Below are positions 8,146-16,633 of a stretch of DNA of 64,000 nt, in pieces. The stretch comes from Calditrichia bacterium (GTDB lineage Bacteria > Calditrichota > Calditrichia > RBG-13-44-9 > J075). Position 1 is the stretch's first letter. Each line of letters begins with the position of its first letter. Below the pieces are notes generated by a model. The model did no database searches. It saw only the letters and a program-made list of their open reading frames with translations, and had not been told where the DNA came from. The stretch lies in the NCBI GenBank assembly GCA_028284445.1, contig JANQRS010000047.1, positions 1 through 64,000 of the forward strand, written 5' to 3'. A program made the translations under genes and the position numbers.

Positions 8146-10061
8146 ATATGATATTAAGCAGCCTTGTCGACCTATTGCAGGAATCAACCAGCGTATATTT
8201 GCTTTTTCTGCTTGCTTGTAAAGCAACAATTGTCCTTACAGCAGCCCTGGCACTGCATTATACTCTGCGACGCACATCAGCGGCGGTTCGCCACATGATG
8301 TGGGGCGGTGTTTTTGTCTGCCTGCTTATTTTGCCCGTCGCTTCAGTGCTGATACCGGTTTGGGAAATTCCACTCTTGCCGGACGCTATTGAGCAGTGCA
8401 GCAGCGAAGCTGCAGCACCGCCGCAGGACATGAAACCCGGCGCCGCGGCGCCAATCGCAGCGCTGGAATTGTCATCAGGTTTAAATACTTCCGAGCCGCC
8501 AAATGTCGCCGATTCCAATTATTACGAAACCGAAAATACGGCCTATGATCTGCTTCCATTGGCTGGATTGGCGTTGGCCGTTATCTGGTTGTTTGGCTGC
8601 ATTTTCGGTTTGGCGCGTCTTGCTGTTGACGTCATTCTCGTCAAGCGGATACAAAGTGGAAGCAAGATTGCGGCTAATGCGAGCTGGGATGCTATAAAAA
8701 ATGAAATCTGCGCCTATTTGAATGTAGACGTGGCAATTGAAGTGCGCCTGGGAAGAGCCGTGCCGATGCCCATGACATATGGCTTGTTAAAGCCGGTGAT
8801 ACTGTTGCCGGCCGCTGCGGAAAATTGGCCGTTGGCAAGACGCCGCTCGGTGCTGCTTCATGAAACTGCCCATATCAAACGCCGTGACTATGCAACGAAT
8901 CTTCTGGCCGGGATTGTCGGCGCTGTGTATTGGTTTCATCCCCTTGTTCATATCGCTCAAAGCCATATGAAGCAAACACGCGAGCATGCTTGCGATGATT
9001 ACGTGATTCGCTCCGGTGTTGGCAACTGCGATTATGCAGAACACCTGCTTGCGATTGCTGCTGCAACCGGTAGGAAGCAGCAAGCCCTGCAAACCGCCCT
9101 GGCGATGTCGGAAAAAGAAAAGCTGCGAGGTCGCCTGGAGCATATTATTTCTAACAATGTTGCTCGCTCTGCTGTTTCCAGGCGCGGAATGATGCTGGCG
9201 GCAATTGCAACCGCATTAATACTGATACCGGTTTCCCAGGTGCACTTGAAAGGCGGCGCGTTTCTAGGTGCACAGGAGGCCAGCGTAGTGGTATTACTAA
9301 AGCCCCAGGATGAAGCGGCTGTCCGCGCCTTGATCTCGGATCTGCAAAGCGGCGAAGTTGATCGCCAGAAAAAAGCTGCCTGGGAACTGGGCTGCCGCGA
9401 GACAATTTTGGGCGTTGAACCCCTGATTGCCACCCTGACAGCGCGCGATCCGGAAGTGCGAGCGATGTCCGCCTGGGCGCTTGGAGAAATTAAAGATCAG
9501 CGGGCTATCGCACCGCTCTTGGGTTTACTGAAAGATGATGATATCTATGTTCGGGAAATGGCAGTGCGGGCTTTGGGTGAGCTGGAAAACGCGCAAGCAA
9601 CAGCAGCATTGACAAGACTGGTAAAGGACAAAAATGCTGATCTCCGCTATGCCGCGGTCTGGGCGCTTGGGGAAATTGCAACCCCGCAATCTTTGGAAGC
9701 CATAACCAGCGCACTGCAGGATACCAGTCCCGACGTTCGCGACATGGCTGTTGATGTGTTGAGCCAATATCGTGGAAAAGAGGTCCTGGCCTTCCTGAAG
9801 CCGATGCTGCAGGATAAAAATAATTCGGTGCGTCGTCACGCTGTGGAAGTACTGGGCGAATTGCGCGATGCAGAAGCGATTGCGGTGATCTTACCGCTGC
9901 TTGGTGATCCTGATGGTCACGTCAAGGAAGCTGCAATTCTGGCGCTTGGCAAAATTGGTCATGACCGTGCCGTCGAACCACTCATGGCCCTTCTCCGTGA
10001 TCAGCAACCTGCAATCCGCTCAGCCGCCGTTTGGGCGCTGGATGAGATTGTGGTAAAGTAA
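8142..10061 (+). CDS. BlaR1-like M56 membrane metallopeptidase with HEAT-repeat sensor, module 1
   Basis: 639 residues. The N-terminal half has membrane helices (about 17-37, 47-70, 140-162) and an M56 protease domain with the zinc motif HETAH and, further on, EHACDD. A last membrane helix near 345-365 is followed by about 250 residues of HEAT/PBS-lyase repeats: seven or eight units of about 31 residues, such as DPEVRAMSAWALGEIKDQRA. In BlaR1 the part after the last helix is a penicillin-binding sensor; here HEAT repeats replace it, so the signal is likely a protein or peptide partner. Family precedent: the activated protease triggers cleavage of the BlaI repressor. Confidence 0.87.
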   Translation: MNMILSSLVDLLQESTSVYLLFLLACKATIVLTAALALHYTLRRTSAAVRHMMWGGVFVCLLILPVASVLIPVWEIPLLPDAIEQCSSEAAAPPQDMKPGAAAPIAALELSSGLNTSEPPNVADSNYYETENTAYDLLPLAGLALAVIWLFGCIFGLARLAVDVILVKRIQSGSKIAANASWDAIKNEICAYLNVDVAIEVRLGRAVPMPMTYGLLKPVILLPAAAENWPLARRRSVLLHETAHIKRRDYATNLLAGIVGAVYWFHPLVHIAQSHMKQTREHACDDYVIRSGVGNCDYAEHLLAIAAATGRKQQALQTALAMSEKEKLRGRLEHIISNNVARSAVSRRGMMLAAIATALILIPVSQVHLKGGAFLGAQEASVVVLLKPQDEAAVRALISDLQSGEVDRQKKAAWELGCRETILGVEPLIATLTARDPEVRAMSAWALGEIKDQRAIAPLLGLLKDDDIYVREMAVRALGELENAQATAALTRLVKDKNADLRYAAVWALGEIATPQSLEAITSALQDTSPDVRDMAVDVLSQYRGKEVLAFLKPMLQDKNNSVRRHAVEVLGELRDAEAIAVILPLLGDPDGHVKEAAILALGKIGHDRAVEPLMALLRDQQPAIRSAAVWALDEIVVK

Positions 10062-10181
10062 CACAAATCCCAAATATCCTCTGCTGTTAAGAATTACCAA
10101 CTCGCGATGCGGGGATGTCTCATTTGCTCAACCAATAACGCTCGCCGGGAAACCGGTCGGGAGACGGCTAAGCTATGTCTA

Positions 10182-10205
10182 TAGATGCGAAAAAATTCGC
10201 ATCTA
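10182..10205. promoter_or_regulatory. BlaI-like operator, module 1, site C
   Basis: The longest version of the module 1 palindrome: the same TGCGAA/TTCGCA core with arms extended to ten bases (TAGATGCGAA and its complement). It ends 25 bp before the DUF5916 start codon. It ties that outer-membrane protein to the upstream repressor. Confidence 0.78.
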
Positions 10206-10230
10206 GCGTTGAAAACTCAAAGGAGTATCC

Positions 10231-12429
10231 ATGAAAACTGCTATTTTGTTCATGTGGGTTTTTGGACTGTCACTATTTGCGCAATCGAATCAGCCTTTTT
10301 ATCCGCTCAAAATTACCGAAGACATCATTATTGATGGTGTCCTCGATGAGGCTGCCTGGAATGAAATTGAGCCCTTGCCAATCACCATGTATCAGCCGAC
10401 CTATAGCGGAGATGCCAGCGAGCGCACTGAACTGCGCGTCGCATATGACGAGGCATTTTTCTATTTTGGCGGACATTTTTATGATTCCGATCCTGAAGCC
10501 ATTCGCGCAAATTCGCTTTATCGCGATCGCTACAGCGGGGACGATGTCGGCGGGATCATTCTCGATACCTTCAATGACAATGAAAATGCCCTCTGGTTCT
10601 GGACAACGCCGAACGGTATTCGCGGTGACCTGGCGATTAGCCGCGACGGTGGATCTACCAACGATAACTGGGATACATACTGGGAAGTGGCCACGAAACA
10701 GTCGTCAGAAGGCTGGTTTATGGAGGCGAGAATCCCGTTTTCCAGTCTTGGATTCCAGGCCAAAAACGAAGCGGTGACCATGGGCATGATCGCTTATCGC
10801 TTTATCGCCCGCAAAAACGAGCGACTGATTTTTCCGGATATTTCCACCGATTGGAATTGGAGTACACCCTCACTGGCACAAAAGATTGTCCTGGAAAATG
10901 TTCAGAATCAAAAACCGGTTTACATAACGCCGTATTTGCTTGGTGGATTAGGCCAGGAATCGCAGCTGCTCTCCAACGCCTCTGGATATGAACTGGCTGA
11001 GGACTATGAGAACGAGTTGGGCCTGGATATAAAATACAACCTGACCAGCAACCTGACTCTCGATTTGACCGCCAATACCGATTTTGCCCAGGTCGAGGCC
11101 GACAACCAGCAGGTCAATCTTACTCGTTTCTCGCTGTTTTTCCCTGAAAAACGGCGCTTTTTCCAGGAGCGGGCCGGTATTTTTTCTTTCAATACCGCGG
11201 TCTGGGCGCCGGATCGGCTGTTTCATAGCAGGCGTATTGGCATACGCGATGGCCAGGCGGTTCGAATCTACGGAGGCGCTCGGCTGGTCGGCAGAGCCGG
11301 TAAATGGGATGTTGGTCTCCTGGACATGCAAACAGCAAAATCCGGCACAGTGCCTGGTTTGAATCACGGCGTGCTGCGACTTAGACGCCAGGTATTGAAC
11401 GAGCATTCATATTTTGGCGGCATGTTGACCAGTCGCGCAGATAAAGATGGCGTAGATAATCTCGCTTATGGACTCGACGGCGTATTGCGTTTGTTTGGGG
11501 ATGAATACCTGACGCTGAAGTGGGCGCAAACGCGTGATCGAGACATTATAGACACGGATGGATTTTCATTCCTGGAGGCCTCTTCAGCTCAGTTCCGCTG
11601 GCAGCGGCGTAAACAAGGCGGACTGAACTATATCGCTTCGTTGAGTCGCGCCGGTGCTGACTTCCTGCCGGAAGCCGGATTTACGACTCGCTCCGACTTT
11701 ACGGAGCTTTTCTGGTGGATCAGCCACGACTGGTTTCGTGATGAGGGCTCTAGATTCAGCCGCATCAGTCCCATTCAGTTCTTTGGTTTTGCCACCTTCC
11801 GTAACGATGATCGCAGTTTGGAGTCCGCCCAATTTGAATATGATACCGATTTTGTCTTCAAGACCGGGGGCAGTATGTGGGCTGATGCAGAACTGTACTA
11901 TGAAGACTTGCAAGACACGCTCTCTCTTCCTGAAGACACCTTTATCCCAACTGGAAGCTATACCTATGCGAAAGTCGAGGGCGGCTATAACCTTGCCCTG
12001 GGAAGACTTTTTCGAGGTGGCATCAGCGCCGGAGTCGGGCAGTTTTACGATGGCTGGCGATATGAATTTGGTGTTTCTCCGATCTGGAATGTTTCGCGTT
12101 TCCTCGAGCTAAATTTTCAATATCGCCTTAACCTGATTCGGTTCACCGATCGCGATCAGGAGATCAATTCACACATCATGCGGCTACGCATCCAAAGTGC
12201 GTTGAATACCCGCGTATCGATGAATGCTTTTCTGCAATACAACAGTGTCGACGATCTTTTTGTACCGAATGTACGCTTCCGTTATAATTTTCGTGAAGGC
12301 AACGACCTGTGGATCGTCTACAATGAGAGCATCAACGGAGATCGCGGAGACACTAGACCGTTTTTGCCACGCAGCAACAATCGCACTATTTTGCTGAAGT
12401 ATACCTACACATTTCAGCAGGGATTATAG
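10231..12429 (+). CDS. DUF5916 outer-membrane barrel with CBM9-like domain
   Basis: 732 residues. A signal peptide (1-19) is followed by a CBM9-like beta-sandwich (about 25-210), recognised by IDGVLDEAAWNEIEPL and DNWDTYWEVATK ... MEARIPFSSLGF. The rest (about 240-732) is rich in alternating aromatic/polar strands with the KRRFFQERAGIF block typical of DUF5916, and ends in a barrel-like strand (LLKYTYTFQQGL). Function is unknown; the CBM9 relation suggests sugar or glycan contact at the outer membrane. A good ribosome site (AAGGAG) precedes it. The palindromic operator at 10182-10205 points to repression by the module 1 repressor. Confidence 0.85.
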   Translation: MKTAILFMWVFGLSLFAQSNQPFYPLKITEDIIIDGVLDEAAWNEIEPLPITMYQPTYSGDASERTELRVAYDEAFFYFGGHFYDSDPEAIRANSLYRDRYSGDDVGGIILDTFNDNENALWFWTTPNGIRGDLAISRDGGSTNDNWDTYWEVATKQSSEGWFMEARIPFSSLGFQAKNEAVTMGMIAYRFIARKNERLIFPDISTDWNWSTPSLAQKIVLENVQNQKPVYITPYLLGGLGQESQLLSNASGYELAEDYENELGLDIKYNLTSNLTLDLTANTDFAQVEADNQQVNLTRFSLFFPEKRRFFQERAGIFSFNTAVWAPDRLFHSRRIGIRDGQAVRIYGGARLVGRAGKWDVGLLDMQTAKSGTVPGLNHGVLRLRRQVLNEHSYFGGMLTSRADKDGVDNLAYGLDGVLRLFGDEYLTLKWAQTRDRDIIDTDGFSFLEASSAQFRWQRRKQGGLNYIASLSRAGADFLPEAGFTTRSDFTELFWWISHDWFRDEGSRFSRISPIQFFGFATFRNDDRSLESAQFEYDTDFVFKTGGSMWADAELYYEDLQDTLSLPEDTFIPTGSYTYAKVEGGYNLALGRLFRGGISAGVGQFYDGWRYEFGVSPIWNVSRFLELNFQYRLNLIRFTDRDQEINSHIMRLRIQSALNTRVSMNAFLQYNSVDDLFVPNVRFRYNFREGNDLWIVYNESINGDRGDTRPFLPRSNNRTILLKYTYTFQQGL

Positions 12430-12457
12430 AAAGACAAGGGTTGTAATTCTTCTGAGA

Positions 12458-12502
12458 CGATTCCCCCTGTATGTCCCCCCGGGGGGCAAACAGGGGGGAT
12501 CG
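12458..12502. repeat. GC-rich palindromic repeat
   Basis: A hairpin with ends CGAT/ATCG, runs CCCCCTGT/ACAGGGGGG and a CCCCCC-GGGGGG centre, 28 bp after the DUF5916 stop and before the end of a decayed antisense fragment. The TTCGAA loop of the main subtype is absent. Confidence 0.75.
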
Positions 12503-12569
12503 TGAGCGGACAGAGAGACTTTTCGGCAAAGATCCAATGGACAAGGCCAGGGAAAGCCTCAGGGAGCCA

Positions 12570-12787
12570 ATATTTGCATCAAAACTGCCGTTGGGCACCG
12601 CCTGTTGCCAAATATCTTCCCGCAAAAAGCCATCGATCCTCAACGACTCAGCGCAATCTGCGCTTAGGCGGGTGGAAGACAAATCGCTCGAGTTAGTAGA
12701 TTGAGCATTGAGGCAAAAAAATGTAAAAACAAGTGAAATGGACAGGTAATAAATCGGCTTCTCTGATCGGCTTGGCCAGGTTTTCAA
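12570..12787 (-). pseudogene. N-terminal remnant of a second secreted CBM9/DUF5916-type protein
   Basis: The frame starting with TTG at 12787 (GAGGGG upstream) encodes a convincing signal peptide (YYLSISLVFTFFCLNAQ). Next comes LRIDGFLREDIWQQAVP, which matches the opening strand-helix motif IDGxLxExxWxxA of the CBM9-like domain in the neighbouring intact protein. Homology-like sequence stops about 70 codons in. The frame then runs into the palindromic repeat and the tail of the DUF5916 gene. This reads as a truncated, inverted duplicate. Confidence 0.6.
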
Positions 12788-12981
12788 AGATCATCCCCTC
12801 CGCAAAAGATATACATTTGTTCACTATATAATGATCATTGTTTAAGATACGAGCAATAGATTTTTGAGACTGTTGATCTTTGTAATGCATGCCGGATTCT
12901 GTATCTTGGTGAAACATCAGCACGAAATAGGATTCAAGAAGTTGCCTTTAGCATCACCATTTAATATAGAGAGACCGAGCG

Positions 12982-14430
12982 ATGGGTAATGCTCATTACG
13001 ATCTAATTGTTATCGGTGGCGGCTCCGCCGGATTAACCGCCGCCACCATTGGTGCGCGAGTTGGCGCCAAAGTCCTGCTGGTTGACAAGGAAAGCCTCGG
13101 CGGTGATTGTCTGCATTATGGCTGTGTGCCATCCAAAGCCTTGATTGCCTCGGCGCGAATGGCGCATCGAATGCGCAATGCCGCAGAATATGGTATACAG
13201 CCGGTAGATGTTGCCGTAGATTTCAAGAAGGTCATGAAACGCGTCTGGGATATCAAGGCGGATATTGGGCAGCATGAAACGCCGGAGACATTTCGGACGC
13301 TCGGCGCGGATGTGATGCTGGGCGGGGCGCGATTTGTTGATGAACTTACCCTGGAGATTGGTGGCAGGCAGCGAGTCACTACCGACAAAATCATTATCGC
13401 CACCGGATCGAAAGCATCGCCACCGCCAATTCCCGGACTGGCAGAGTCCGGATTCATTGACCATGTTGCACTTTTTCATTTAGAGACCTTGCCGAAACGC
13501 CTGGTGGTGATTGGTGGCGGACCCGTTGGCTGTGAAATGGGCCAGGCTCTGTCTCGCCTTGGTAGTGAGGTAACTATTGTGCAGAAGGCCTCCCGGTTAC
13601 TGCCGCGCGAAGACGCCCAGGTTTCCGAACTTTTGCAGGCCCGTTTCCGTGAAGAAGGCATGCAACTGCTGCTATCCTCAGCAGCCAGCAAAATATCTGT
13701 AGCTGACAGCGAAAAGAAGGTCTTCGTCCAGCGGGGTCATGATGAGATTGTAGTGGACTGCGATGAGATTTTGGTGGCTGTGGGACGTCGCGCTGTTGTT
13801 GCCGACCTCGATTTGGCCGCTGCCGGGATTGAAACCAACGATCGCGGCATTTTGGTGAACGATCGTTTACAAACCAATATCAGCCATATTTATGCGGTTG
13901 GCGATTGCAACGGCGGGCCCCAGTTTACCCATTGGGCGGAGTATGAAGCGCGGATTGCTGTTCGAAATGCCCTGTTCCGCGGCAGCAGTAAGCGTTCTAT
14001 GGCAATAATTCCCTGGGTAACATTTACCGATCCGGAAATTGCCCGCGTTGGCCTTACTTTTGATGAAGCGATTCAACATATTCCGGAAAACGATGTGCAC
14101 ATCCATCAGGTGCCGTTGAGCAAAGTGGATCGGGCCGTCTGCGAAGGGGAGTCGCAGGGATTTATCAAGGTTGTTGTGGGCGCCAAAGATCGTATTCTGG
14201 GCGTCAGCGTTATTGGTATAGAAGCTGGAGAAGCATTGTCAGAGTGGGTTTTGGCAATGGAACATCACATTTCCCTGGCCGATATCGGCAATGCCATTCA
14301 TGCCTATCCAACACTTGGCCGAGTGAACCGGCGCGTGGCAGATGATCGCTTCATGACCCATGGCATTTCCCGGTGGACAACAAGGCTGTTTGGTCAGTTC
14401 AAGGCAAGAGATAGCGAGGAGCACGGATGA
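12982..14430 (+). CDS. FAD-dependent pyridine nucleotide-disulfide oxidoreductase (mercuric reductase/lipoamide dehydrogenase-like)
   Basis: 482 residues of the class I disulfide oxidoreductase fold. The FAD motif GGGSAGL is at the N-terminus and the redox disulfide is in GGDCLHYGCVPSK (about 41-53). The NAD(P)H motif GGGPVGCEMGQ is near 175, and a late FAD contact ends in YAVGDC. The C-terminal dimer domain has a HAYPTLG block in place of the HxHPT typical of lipoamide dehydrogenase, and there is no HMA domain or terminal Cys pair of true MerA. Related proteins are often annotated as mercuric reductase without proof. It overlaps the radical SAM gene by four bases, so the two form an operon and may share a thiol substrate. 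Confidence 0.85.
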   Translation: MGNAHYDLIVIGGGSAGLTAATIGARVGAKVLLVDKESLGGDCLHYGCVPSKALIASARMAHRMRNAAEYGIQPVDVAVDFKKVMKRVWDIKADIGQHETPETFRTLGADVMLGGARFVDELTLEIGGRQRVTTDKIIIATGSKASPPPIPGLAESGFIDHVALFHLETLPKRLVVIGGGPVGCEMGQALSRLGSEVTIVQKASRLLPREDAQVSELLQARFREEGMQLLLSSAASKISVADSEKKVFVQRGHDEIVVDCDEILVAVGRRAVVADLDLAAAGIETNDRGILVNDRLQTNISHIYAVGDCNGGPQFTHWAEYEARIAVRNALFRGSSKRSMAIIPWVTFTDPEIARVGLTFDEAIQHIPENDVHIHQVPLSKVDRAVCEGESQGFIKVVVGAKDRILGVSVIGIEAGEALSEWVLAMEHHISLADIGNAIHAYPTLGRVNRRVADDRFMTHGISRWTTRLFGQFKARDSEEHG

Positions 14431-15782
14431 GGTCCTGGTATAAGCAATGGATTGAGCCGTTGATGACGCCCCGTTCTCCTGAAAAGCTGGCGCTCATTCG
14501 ACAGCGCTGGTCCACTCTGGATGATCATCTTAAATTGCCTCAGCAAACGGCTGGTATATACAATAATGCCTGTGGCGCTACACATGGCATCATGGAAAAA
14601 TGCAATTTTGCCTGCACCAGCTGCTATCTCACCGATATTGCCAATCACACCGAGCCTCTCCCTTTTAACGAAGTTTGCAAACAGCTGGACATGCTTCGCG
14701 AGCACCTCGGCCCTGCCGGAAAAGCACAAATCACCGCCGGTGAGGTAACGCTTCTGGCGCCGGAGGAGCTTGGCGATATCGTTGCCTATGCCCGCAGAAT
14801 TGGTCTCGATCCAATGGTGATGACCAACGGGCAGCGCTTTTTGCAACTGCCTGATTATCTACCGACGCTGGTAGAAAAATACGGCCTGGAAAAAGTATCA
14901 ATCCACATTGATAATACCCAAAAGGGACGACGCAGAACTCGCGTGGGGGTTCCTGAAGCTGATTTGCATCCGGTGCGCGATCAATTTGCTGAGCTGATCC
15001 GAAGTGTGCGCCGTCGAACCGGCAAAAAACTGCAGGCAGCGCAGACAGTAACCGTGAATGCCGGTAATTTTCATGATATACCGGAAATCATGCGCTGGAT
15101 TCTGAAAAACACCGATAGCTTTCGAATGATCAGCTTTCAACCCGTAGCGGAAGTGGGGCGCACACGTGATAAACGTTCAATTGATATCACCCTCGATTCC
15201 GTTTGGGCGCAGATTTGTGCTGGTGTCGGACAGTCGCTTAATTCCCGCGCCATGTATTTTGGCCATCCGCAATGCAATATAGTTGCTCCTGTGATGGTGG
15301 TCGCATACGGTGATACGTGTCGAGTGATTGAAGCGGCGCGTCAACATTATCGCTGGGATGCGCGCTTCTTCAATAAATTCTTGCGTCGCTTTGGCGGATT
15401 TACCACCGTCCATGCCTCGTCACGACAAACCATCTTGAAAATTCTGTCAATGTGCGTTCGCAATGTTGATTTCCTTCTGGAGCTGCCGTTTTACGGCATC
15501 TACCGGCTTTGGGGAATTCGCTCCTGGCTGCCGCCACTATTATGGCGTTGTTTGCATTTGAAGAAGATCCGCCTTCGGCCGCTGGCAATTGTGGTGCATC
15601 AATTCATGAGCAGTGGCGAACTGGATACACCCGAAGGCCGTGAACGCTTGGCAGCCTGTGTGTTCAAGGTACCGGTTGATGGCCGGATGGTATCCATGTG
15701 TGAGGTAAACGGGACAGATTTGCGGCTGAGGTTAAACCAGGAGCAGATACAGCCTTCAAAGCAGTCGGGGCTCTCCCGCTAA
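14427..15782 (+). CDS. radical SAM protein of unknown function
   Basis: 451 residues. The [4Fe-4S] motif CNFACTSC (CxxxCxxC) lies near residues 59-66, followed by a GE-like segment (TAGEVTLL) and strand motifs (MVMTNGQR, VSIHIDN) of the SAM-binding half barrel. The C-terminal third has hydrophobic stretches (FLLELPFYGIYRLWGI) that could dock to a membrane. It is translationally coupled (ATGA overlap) to the disulfide oxidoreductase. The pair suggests a lipid or cofactor modification pathway, but the sequence does not name the substrate. Confidence 0.78.
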   Translation: MRSWYKQWIEPLMTPRSPEKLALIRQRWSTLDDHLKLPQQTAGIYNNACGATHGIMEKCNFACTSCYLTDIANHTEPLPFNEVCKQLDMLREHLGPAGKAQITAGEVTLLAPEELGDIVAYARRIGLDPMVMTNGQRFLQLPDYLPTLVEKYGLEKVSIHIDNTQKGRRRTRVGVPEADLHPVRDQFAELIRSVRRRTGKKLQAAQTVTVNAGNFHDIPEIMRWILKNTDSFRMISFQPVAEVGRTRDKRSIDITLDSVWAQICAGVGQSLNSRAMYFGHPQCNIVAPVMVVAYGDTCRVIEAARQHYRWDARFFNKFLRRFGGFTTVHASSRQTILKILSMCVRNVDFLLELPFYGIYRLWGIRSWLPPLLWRCLHLKKIRLRPLAIVVHQFMSSGELDTPEGRERLAACVFKVPVDGRMVSMCEVNGTDLRLRLNQEQIQPSKQSGLSR

Positions 15783-15903
15783 TCGAACAGCGTTTCTCCC
15801 GGTGCCAGCTTATTCATCGATGATGGAAGGACAAACTTGAACATAAGATCTGCTGATAATAGAACACTTTTCAAAGACATTCCACAAGAACAATGGAGCC
15901 CAT

Positions 15904-16617
15904 ATGAGTTTTCAAGATAAAGTAGTTTTGATCACCGGTGCAACAGGCGGGCTGGGTCGCTCGGTCACCCATTCCTTTTTGGAAGAACAGGCTAGTGTAG
16001 TGGTTACCTATCGGGATGATGCGGAGTTGGCAGCCTTGAAAACGAGTGCGCCTGTTGGCGGTACTGAGTTGATGGCCAGTAAGACCAACGTGCTGGATAG
16101 CACCAGTGTTGAGGCCCTGGTCGCAGATACAATCAATAAACACCAGCGGATTGACGCACTTGTACATCTGGTTGGTGGTTTTTTTATGGGGGGCTCAAGT
16201 TGGGAAACCCCGGAAGACAAGTGGGATTTGATGATGGATATGAATATCAAATCAACATTCCTTTGTTGCAAGCATGTGTTGCCGCATATGGTTCGTCAGG
16301 GAAGCGGCGCAGTTGTTACCATTGGTGCCCGACCGGGGCTGCTGGGTGGCGCTGGCATGGCTGCTTACGCGGCTTCCAAAGCAGCCTTGACCAATTTTAC
16401 GCAATCGCTTGCGCAGGAGGTCTTGCAGCATAATATCACCGCTAACGTGATTGTCCCCAGCATTATTGATACACCTGCCAATCGTCAGGCAATGCCGGAT
16501 GCCGATTTTGAAAGCTGGGTAAGCGGAGAAGATCTGGCAAACGCCATCAAGTTCGCCGCATCAGGCAGTAATAAAGCGATTAGCGGAGCGGTTATTCCTG
16601 TATACGGGAAAGTTTAG
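15904..16617 (+). CDS. short-chain dehydrogenase/reductase
   Basis: 237 residues, a classical SDR. The cofactor motif TGATGGLG is at 13-20 and the catalytic YAASK follows. The NAG-like strand motif is replaced by VGGFFM, and the usual active-site serine is not obvious before the YxxxK (TIGARPGL). It is soluble and probably NAD(P)H-dependent; the substrate is unknown. A GGAG lies five bases before the start. It ends 16 bp from the convergent Kelch-like gene. Confidence 0.85.
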   Translation: MSFQDKVVLITGATGGLGRSVTHSFLEEQASVVVTYRDDAELAALKTSAPVGGTELMASKTNVLDSTSVEALVADTINKHQRIDALVHLVGGFFMGGSSWETPEDKWDLMMDMNIKSTFLCCKHVLPHMVRQGSGAVVTIGARPGLLGGAGMAAYAASKAALTNFTQSLAQEVLQHNITANVIVPSIIDTPANRQAMPDADFESWVSGEDLANAIKFAASGSNKAISGAVIPVYGKV

Positions 16618-16633
16618 AGAGCAATTCATATCG

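Noticed and set aside
8142..10061. Genuine BlaR1 beta-lactam sensor
   Set aside because: No penicillin-binding SxxK/SxN/KTG domain; HEAT repeats take its place.
12693..12923. 76-codon minus-strand frame upstream of the truncated CBM9 fragment
   Set aside because: It overlaps the better-supported fragment in another frame and shows no domain, signal or ribosome site.
12982..14430. True mercuric reductase (merA)
   Set aside because: No HMA domain, no C-terminal vicinal Cys pair and no mer operon neighbours.
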